From assembly GCF_904848585.1 (NCBI RefSeq), contig NZ_CAJHCR010000009.1:62001-126000 (forward strand): DNA of 64,000 nt. Direction: 5' to 3'. Positions 59,098 through 64,000 of this stretch are shown one piece after another. The DNA comes from Paraburkholderia kirstenboschensis. GTDB lineage: Bacteria; Pseudomonadota; Gammaproteobacteria; Burkholderiales; Burkholderiaceae. Below the pieces are notes generated by a model. The model saw nothing but the letters and a program-made list of their open reading frames with translations. It did no database searches and was not told the DNA's origin. Each line of letters begins with the position of its first letter. Positions within the stretch are counted from its first letter, which is position 1. A program made the translations under genes and the position numbers.

Positions 59098-60117
59098 ATG
59101 GACACCCGTAGCGAACTGCAAGCCACCGTCGACGCAATGGTTCAGCCCGGCAAGGGCCTGCTCGCCGCCGACGAAAGCGGCCCCACCATCGCCAAACGCT
59201 TCAAGACGATCGGCCTCGACTCCACCGAGGAAAACCGCCGTGCGTATCGCAATCTGCTGCTCACCACGCCGGGCCTCGGCGAATTTGTGAGCGGCGTGAT
59301 CCTCTACGAAGAAACGCTCGGCCAGAAAGCGGACAACGGCACGCCGTTCCCAGAAGTCGCAGCGAAGAACGGGATTGTGCCGGGCATCAAGGTGGACCTC
59401 GGCAAGGTTGCGCTTGCTCATGCTCCGGGCGATGAAATCACCGAAGGCCTCGACGGCCTTGCGCGCCGCTTCGTCGATTACAAACAGCAAGGCGCGCGCT
59501 TTGCAAAGTGGCGCGCGGTCTACAACATCGCGGCCAACCTGCCGAGCCGTCTCGCGATAGAAGCGAATGCCGACTCGCTCGCGCGCTACGCCGCGATCGC
59601 GCAGGAAGCGGGCATCGTGCCGATCGTCGAACCGGAAGTGCTGATGGACGGCGACCACACGATCGAGCGCAGCGCCGGAGTGACCGAGGCGGTCTTGCAC
59701 GAGGTGTTCGTCGCGCTGCAACGGCATCGCGTGGTGCTCGAACACATGCTGTTGAAGCCGAGCATGGTGCTTGCCGGTTCGGAGAGCGCGCGGCAATCGT
59801 CCACTGCGGATATCGCCGCTTACACGGTACGAATTCTGAAACGCACCGTGCCCTCGGCCGTACCGGGCATTGTGTTTTTATCCGGCGGGCAATCGCCCGA
59901 GGAAGCGACCGCGAACCTCGACGCAATGAATCGCCTCGGGCCGCTGCCATGGAATCTGAGCTTCTCGTATGGACGTGCGTTGCAGGAGCCGCCGTTGCAA
60001 GCCTGGAAAGGCGCGGCGAGTAACGTCGACGAAGCGCAGCAGGCGCTTCTGAAACGCGCGCGTCTGAACAGCGCCGCGGCGCTCGGCAAGTACGACGCGG
60101 CGCAGGAAAAGAGCTAG
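59098..60117 (+). CDS. Class I fructose-1,6-bisphosphate aldolase
   Basis: This 339-residue enzyme is the class I (Schiff-base) type: GKGLLAADESGPTIAKRF, VPGIKVDLGKV, FAKWRAVYNIAANLPSRLAI, EHMLLKPSMVLAGSE (with the Schiff-base Lys), and PGIVFLSGGQSPEEATANLD. It cleaves fructose-1,6-bisphosphate to glyceraldehyde-3-P and dihydroxyacetone-P without metal. Most Burkholderiales also have a class II enzyme, so this is probably a condition-specific paralogue. ATG 59098 has AAAGGGAGC upstream. It complements the nearby phosphoketolase and 6-phosphogluconate dehydrogenase genes. Confidence 0.92.
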   Translation: MDTRSELQATVDAMVQPGKGLLAADESGPTIAKRFKTIGLDSTEENRRAYRNLLLTTPGLGEFVSGVILYEETLGQKADNGTPFPEVAAKNGIVPGIKVDLGKVALAHAPGDEITEGLDGLARRFVDYKQQGARFAKWRAVYNIAANLPSRLAIEANADSLARYAAIAQEAGIVPIVEPEVLMDGDHTIERSAGVTEAVLHEVFVALQRHRVVLEHMLLKPSMVLAGSESARQSSTADIAAYTVRILKRTVPSAVPGIVFLSGGQSPEEATANLDAMNRLGPLPWNLSFSYGRALQEPPLQAWKGAASNVDEAQQALLKRARLNSAAALGKYDAAQEKS

Positions 60118-60203
60118 TCAGCCACGCCGCGTCGGTAAGCAGGCGATTCGTGAGGCGCCCGTAGCGCATTCGCGCCGCAGGCCCTCACTCAAGACACGTC
60201 GGG

Positions 60204-60497
60204 TTATTGGCCCTTCGTGTCGCTACTTGCGTTCGCACCCGGCATGTTGGTGGTGTCGTTTGCGGGCTTCATGGTCTTCGACTTCGACGAGTGCTTCTTC
60301 GCCTTCGAATGCGACATTGCGCCCGATGTGGCGTCGCCACCCTCGCGCGTGGAGGTGTTCGCGCCGCCGGTCGCGCTCGGGTCGTTGCCGGCCGGGCCGC
60401 CGCCCGCCCCGCCACCCGAGCCGCCCGCGCCCTGTGCCATGGCAAGCGAGGAAGCCGTGAGCAGTGTGGAAATAAGCAGTGCCTTCTTGATCTTCAT
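60204..60497 (-). CDS. Small secreted Gly/Ser/Lys-rich protein
   Basis: The 97-residue product has a signal peptide (MKIKKALLISTLLTASSLAM, AQ cleavage near residue 22), then a Gly-rich region and a Lys/Ser-rich tail (SKAKKHSSKSKTMKPAND). A good ribosome site (AGGAG) precedes the start. It is a low-complexity periplasmic protein with no recognised family. Confidence 0.7.
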   Translation of the reverse strand: MKIKKALLISTLLTASSLAMAQGAGGSGGGAGGGPAGNDPSATGGANTSTREGGDATSGAMSHSKAKKHSSKSKTMKPANDTTNMPGANASSDTKGQ

Positions 60498-60613
60498 GAC
60501 TGTTCTCCTGTCGGAATGGAAGCGAGATAGAAGCGGATCGCGCACGCAGGCGTGCCAGGTGCGCTTGCCTCGTCAGGAGTTCAGCAAGGGGTGTGCCTCA
60601 AGATTGCAACGCA

Positions 60614-62791
60614 TTACGGTTCGCAAGCCACGAGCGCGTGCAGTTCCTCGATGTTGAACGGCTTCGCCAGTATCGCCACGCCGAGGCGGCGTGCGCGTTC
60701 AAGTTCGTCCGCGTAGCCCGTCATCAAAGCGATCTTCTGCGAGGGCCATGCGCTGCGCACTCTTTCGGCAAGGTCGATGCCGTTCAGCTTGCCCGGCATC
60801 TGGATGTCCGACAGCACGAGTTCGAAGCGCTCGCCGCCGGTGAGTACGTCCAACGCCTGATCGGCGGTGGGCTCGTGACGCACTGCGCAGCCGAAGGTTT
60901 CCAGCACGGCCGCGACGCCCGCCGCGACGTCTTCGTTGTCTTCCACGAGGAGCACCATGCCCGCGTGCCTCAGTGCTGGCTGCTCCACCACTTCTTCGTT
61001 CACGATGCGCGTCTGACGGCGTTCTCGATAGCGCGGCAGATACATCCGCACCGTCGTGCCGCTGCCGGGCACGCTGTCGATCTTCGCGGTGCCGCCCGCC
61101 TGTTCGCACATCGACAGAACCTGCGCCAAGCCGAGGCCCGCACCCGAGCCGCTGAGCTTGGTCGTGAAGAGCGCCTCGAACGCGCGCCGCGCGACTGATT
61201 CGGGCATGCCCTCGCCGTCGTCGGAACATGCGATCAGCACGTATTCGCCATCGGGCAGCAAGGTATCGCTGCCGACCAGCCGGTTGTTCTGGCAACGAAT
61301 CACGAAGCGTCCGCCGCGCGGCATCGCGTCGCGTGCATTCACCGCGAGGTTCATGATCGCAAGTTCGAGGTCGGTCGGATCCGCGAGCACATCCCATACA
61401 TCGTCGACGATGCTCTGCGCCAGTTCGATCTGATCGCCGAGCGCCGCTTCGATGAGCGGCGCCGCGCCCGGCAGCCACTTCTTCAGGTGGATCGGCTCCT
61501 GTTTCAGCGGCTGCTTCTTTGCGACGCTCAACAGCCGCCGCGTCAGCGATTCGGCCGTGGCGGTGGCGCGCTGTACCGCCGTCATTTCCTTTTCGAGGTT
61601 GTTGAACCGCTTCAGACGGGCAAGCTCGATATTCGCGGAGACGACCATCAACAGATTGTTGAAGTCGTGCGCGACGTTGGCGACCAGATTGCCGAGCGCG
61701 CCCATGCGCTGCAATTGCCGGCCCGAAGCTTCCGCCGAAAGCCGCATCGCAACTTCGCCCTGCCAGCGTTCCCATGCGACGCGCTCGCCGTCGAGTTGAC
61801 GCAGCGAGTAAAGCACGAGGAACCAGATCGCGACACACGGCACCGCGGTCAACGCGGCGATCACGAGGAAGTGCTCACGCCACGCGTCGACGATCGCGCC
61901 TGTTGCATAGGCGCTCGACACATACAGCGGATAGTCGCCGACCCGGCGAAACGCGACGAGCCGCTCATTGCCGTCTTCCGCTGATTTGACACGTACGTGG
62001 CCGGACAACTGTTTGTCACGCAACGCGGCGGTAAACGCGTCGGACGCACTATCCGCCACTCCTGCCGGCGACGGCGGATAGCGCACCAGCAGATTGCCGT
62101 CCTGGCGATAAAGGGCCAACGCGAGCGACGAGTCGCCATTGATCAGCTCGCGATAAAAGCGCGAGAAGTACTCGTTGCGCAACGCGACCGACACGACGCC
62201 GAGGAAATTGCCGTCGTTATCGGTGCGCGCAATGGTCGTGTTGAACACGTCCGTTTGCGATAGCGGGCCGAACATCGGCAACGAAATGTATGGATGCGGG
62301 CGCATCGCTCGCGCGGAGACGAAGTCTTCGCGGTGACCGATCGAGATACCGGTTGCGGGATACGCGCGGCTCGACACGAGCAGATCGCCGTTCACACCTA
62401 TCAGGTTGATGGACGCCACTTGCGGAAAGTCCCCGCCGATTTCGCGCAGGCTCTTGTGCAACTGCGCGTCACGCGCGCGAAGCTGCGTATCGTCTTCGTT
62501 GCCGACCAGCTCGACGATGCGCGAAGCCATCTGCTGATTCAGGTCGAGCACCTTGACGGCCTGCTCCTCGGTTACGCGTACAAGCCGGTCGATTATGTCG
62601 TTCGAATCGGCTATGCGCCGCTGGTAATCGAAATAGCCGTAGCCCGCGAGGCATGCAAGGGGAAAGAGAATCGAAACGGCAAGCACGACGAGTAGCACAC
62701 GCCGCGTCGCCGCAAAATTGCGCGACGGCATAGGGACATCAACTGCAACTCGCTCCGCACGCTGCACGGCCAACATCTCCACAAAAGTCAT
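60614..62791 (-). CDS. Hybrid sensor histidine kinase with periplasmic Cache-like domain
   Basis: The 725-residue protein has two membrane segments (about 30-50 and 310-330) flanking a dCache-like periplasmic domain (GVNGDLLVSSRAYPATGISI; FLGVVSVALRNEYFSRFYRE). The kinase core has the H-box NLVANVAHDFNNLL, N-box NLAVNARDAMP, G-boxes DDGEGMP and GSGAGLGLAQ. A C-terminal receiver domain carries phospho-acceptor Asp in LVLSDIQMPGKLNG. The receiver would pass phosphate to an unseen partner. Start at 62791 lacks a strong ribosome site; the later in-frame ATGs are possible. No response regulator gene is adjacent. Confidence 0.85.
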   Translation of the reverse strand: MTFVEMLAVQRAERVAVDVPMPSRNFAATRRVLLVVLAVSILFPLACLAGYGYFDYQRRIADSNDIIDRLVRVTEEQAVKVLDLNQQMASRIVELVGNEDDTQLRARDAQLHKSLREIGGDFPQVASINLIGVNGDLLVSSRAYPATGISIGHREDFVSARAMRPHPYISLPMFGPLSQTDVFNTTIARTDNDGNFLGVVSVALRNEYFSRFYRELINGDSSLALALYRQDGNLLVRYPPSPAGVADSASDAFTAALRDKQLSGHVRVKSAEDGNERLVAFRRVGDYPLYVSSAYATGAIVDAWREHFLVIAALTAVPCVAIWFLVLYSLRQLDGERVAWERWQGEVAMRLSAEASGRQLQRMGALGNLVANVAHDFNNLLMVVSANIELARLKRFNNLEKEMTAVQRATATAESLTRRLLSVAKKQPLKQEPIHLKKWLPGAAPLIEAALGDQIELAQSIVDDVWDVLADPTDLELAIMNLAVNARDAMPRGGRFVIRCQNNRLVGSDTLLPDGEYVLIACSDDGEGMPESVARRAFEALFTTKLSGSGAGLGLAQVLSMCEQAGGTAKIDSVPGSGTTVRMYLPRYRERRQTRIVNEEVVEQPALRHAGMVLLVEDNEDVAAGVAAVLETFGCAVRHEPTADQALDVLTGGERFELVLSDIQMPGKLNGIDLAERVRSAWPSQKIALMTGYADELERARRLGVAILAKPFNIEELHALVACEP

Positions 62792-63055
62792 GAGAAGTCA
62801 CGTAATTCATCGCACGTATCGTGCCTCGTGATCGTGCGCTATTTCCGTAAAAGGAATCTAGCGTACTTTTCGGCCATTCACATAGCGAGACGTGAAGAAA
62901 CGAGAATGTTTTTGCATGCCCCCGCCTACGGGCCGCTTCGGGCACGGCGATTGCTGTTCGAGATAGCTTCAGGCTTTTTCTCTTTCCGCCCTTGCGGCCT
63001 CGGCGCGCGATCCTACCGCCCGGAGCCGCATCTGGCAACGCCTCGAGGAACCCGC

Positions 63056-64000
63056 ATGCCCACGACTGCACGACACGTCGCCCAGCTTTCGCAGTTACGC
63101 GAGGACCGGGCACAACGCGTCGTCGTGGACGACGAAAAGATCCTGTTGGTCCGCGACGGCGACACCGTGCGCGCGTATTCCGCCGACTGTCCACACGCGG
63201 GCGGACCGCTCGAGCAAGGCGCGCTGTGCCGCGGCCGGATCGTTTGTCCCTGGCATAAGGGCACGTTCGACGCGGTCACAGGCCAGGTGCTGGAGCCGCC
63301 GCCGCTCGTGCCGCTCGACCGTTACGCGGTGATCGTCGACGGCGATGACGTGCTGGTCACGCCGGACAAACTGCCGAACGAAACAGAGCTTGCCCGCACA
63401 CAGGAGCCGCACTTCGCGGTGATCGGCGCGGGCGCGGCCGGCGCCGCAGCTTGCGCTGCGCTACGTGAGTCCGGCTTTAGCGGGCGTATCACGCTGATCG
63501 GCGACGAACCGCACGCGCCGTACGACCGCACGTCGCTCAGCAAGTTTGTCCCTTCCGCGAAAATGGCCCCCGCCGATGTGCCGCCGCTTCTCGCTCACGA
63601 CTGGTTCGAGCAGCACGGCGTGGAGCGGATTGTCGCGAAGGTAGTGCGCCTCGATGTTCCCAAGCGCACCGTTCATCTGGAACCCGGTGGCGCATTGACT
63701 TACGACACCGCGTTGCTCGCCACCGGCAGCGTGCCGAAAGTCCCTTCTATTCCAGGCTGCGAGCTTGGCGGCGTGTATGTGCTGCGCAATCTCGACGACG
63801 CCGCGGCAATCGTCGAAGCGCTTGGCGACGGGCCGACCGACGAACTCGCAATCGACGCCGCCTCTGCCGCCGCCACCAACTCCAGGCAGGTAGCGATTCT
63901 CGGCGGCAGTTTCATCGGACTCGAAACCGCCGCCGCGCTGCGCAAACGAGGCGTCGAAGTCACCGTTATTTCGCCGGACAAGGTGCCTTTCGCGAAGCAG
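63056..64000 (+). CDS. Rieske-FAD oxidoreductase (AIFM3/NirD-like fusion), 5' part
   Basis: The frame runs from ATG 63056 (GAGGAA ribosome site) to the window end without a stop, giving 315 residues. Residues about 40-70 form a Rieske [2Fe-2S] site (CPHAGGP; CPWHKGTFD, with C-x-H and C-x-x-H). After a linker, FAVIGAGAAGAAACAALRES starts a FAD/NAD(P) pyridine nucleotide-disulfide reductase module, followed by PYDRTSLSKF and a second nucleotide motif (VAILGGSFIGLETAAALRK). This is the AIFM3-like/ferredoxin-reductase fusion. The substrate is unknown; the C-terminus lies outside. Confidence 0.88.
   Translation, partial: MPTTARHVAQLSQLREDRAQRVVVDDEKILLVRDGDTVRAYSADCPHAGGPLEQGALCRGRIVCPWHKGTFDAVTGQVLEPPPLVPLDRYAVIVDGDDVLVTPDKLPNETELARTQEPHFAVIGAGAAGAAACAALRESGFSGRITLIGDEPHAPYDRTSLSKFVPSAKMAPADVPPLLAHDWFEQHGVERIVAKVVRLDVPKRTVHLEPGGALTYDTALLATGSVPKVPSIPGCELGGVYVLRNLDDAAAIVEALGDGPTDELAIDAASAAATNSRQVAILGGSFIGLETAAALRKRGVEVTVISPDKVPFAKQ

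Overview
The window looks like a chromosome or megaplasmid segment from a GC-rich betaproteobacterium of the Burkholderia/Paraburkholderia/Caballeronia group. The evidence is the strong G/C bias at third codon positions, a Burkholderia-style type VI secretion (T6SS) locus, a KfrA-like coiled-coil protein of the kind found on secondary replicons, a MipA/OmpV porin, and many short Burkholderiales-type hypothetical proteins. I see no rRNA, tRNA, CRISPR array, intact insertion sequence or prophage. Both ends are cut inside genes: a PAP2 phosphatase on the left and a Rieske-FAD reductase on the right.

Layout. 1-13.4 kb: a PAP2 tail; a tightly overlapping trio (DUF4118 membrane protein, carboxylesterase, MipA/OmpV); a cupin, an AhpD-like protein, a bestrophin and a PEBP protein; a TupA-like ATP-grasp protein facing a 2OG-oxygenase-like protein; and a sulfur-flavoured set (Tat-exported sulfonate-type binding protein, SBP56/methanethiol oxidase, overlapping membrane protein). 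13.5-24 kb: a compact minus-strand T6SS module read as tssG-tssF fusion, vgrG, two-domain peptidoglycan hydrolase effector, overlapping exported immunity candidate, exported unknown protein, PAAR. Its downstream edge holds gene remnants. 24.7-28.1 kb: a phospholipase D-VTT fusion overlapping an endonuclease/exonuclease/phosphatase gene. 28.2-35.2 kb: a KfrA-like protein with a 14-residue repeat, a sorbosone-dehydrogenase-like lipoprotein and two divergent GH13 enzymes. 35.3-39.3 kb: a signalling operon of histidine kinase, CheY-like receiver, CheC-like phosphatase and receiver with a degenerate HD-GYP domain. 39.4-46.4 kb: short hypotheticals, DUF72, UdgX-type uracil-DNA glycosylase, GNAT-like protein, DszC/SfnB-like flavoprotein, SLATT protein, YceH. 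46.6-49 kb: lipocalin, a tandem glycine riboswitch in front of a DadA-like oxidoreductase, and a BON protein. 49-60.5 kb: central carbon genes (acetate kinase and phosphoketolase in one operon, short 6-phosphogluconate dehydrogenase, class I aldolase) among an ankyrin protein, HAD hydrolase, MFS exporter, thioredoxin-like protein and YjbQ. 60.6-64 kb: hybrid sensor kinase and the start of a Rieske-FAD reductase.

The most unusual feature is a single uninterrupted reading frame of about 986 codons. It encodes full-length TssG followed by full-length TssF, the reverse of the usual tssF-tssG gene order. It sits beside its own VgrG, effector, immunity candidate and PAAR, with no other T6SS core gene in the window. 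Next in interest are the CheC-containing signalling operon outside any visible chemotaxis cluster and the glycine-riboswitch-controlled DadA paralogue. All functional assignments rest on reading motifs and family resemblance by eye; no database search was run.
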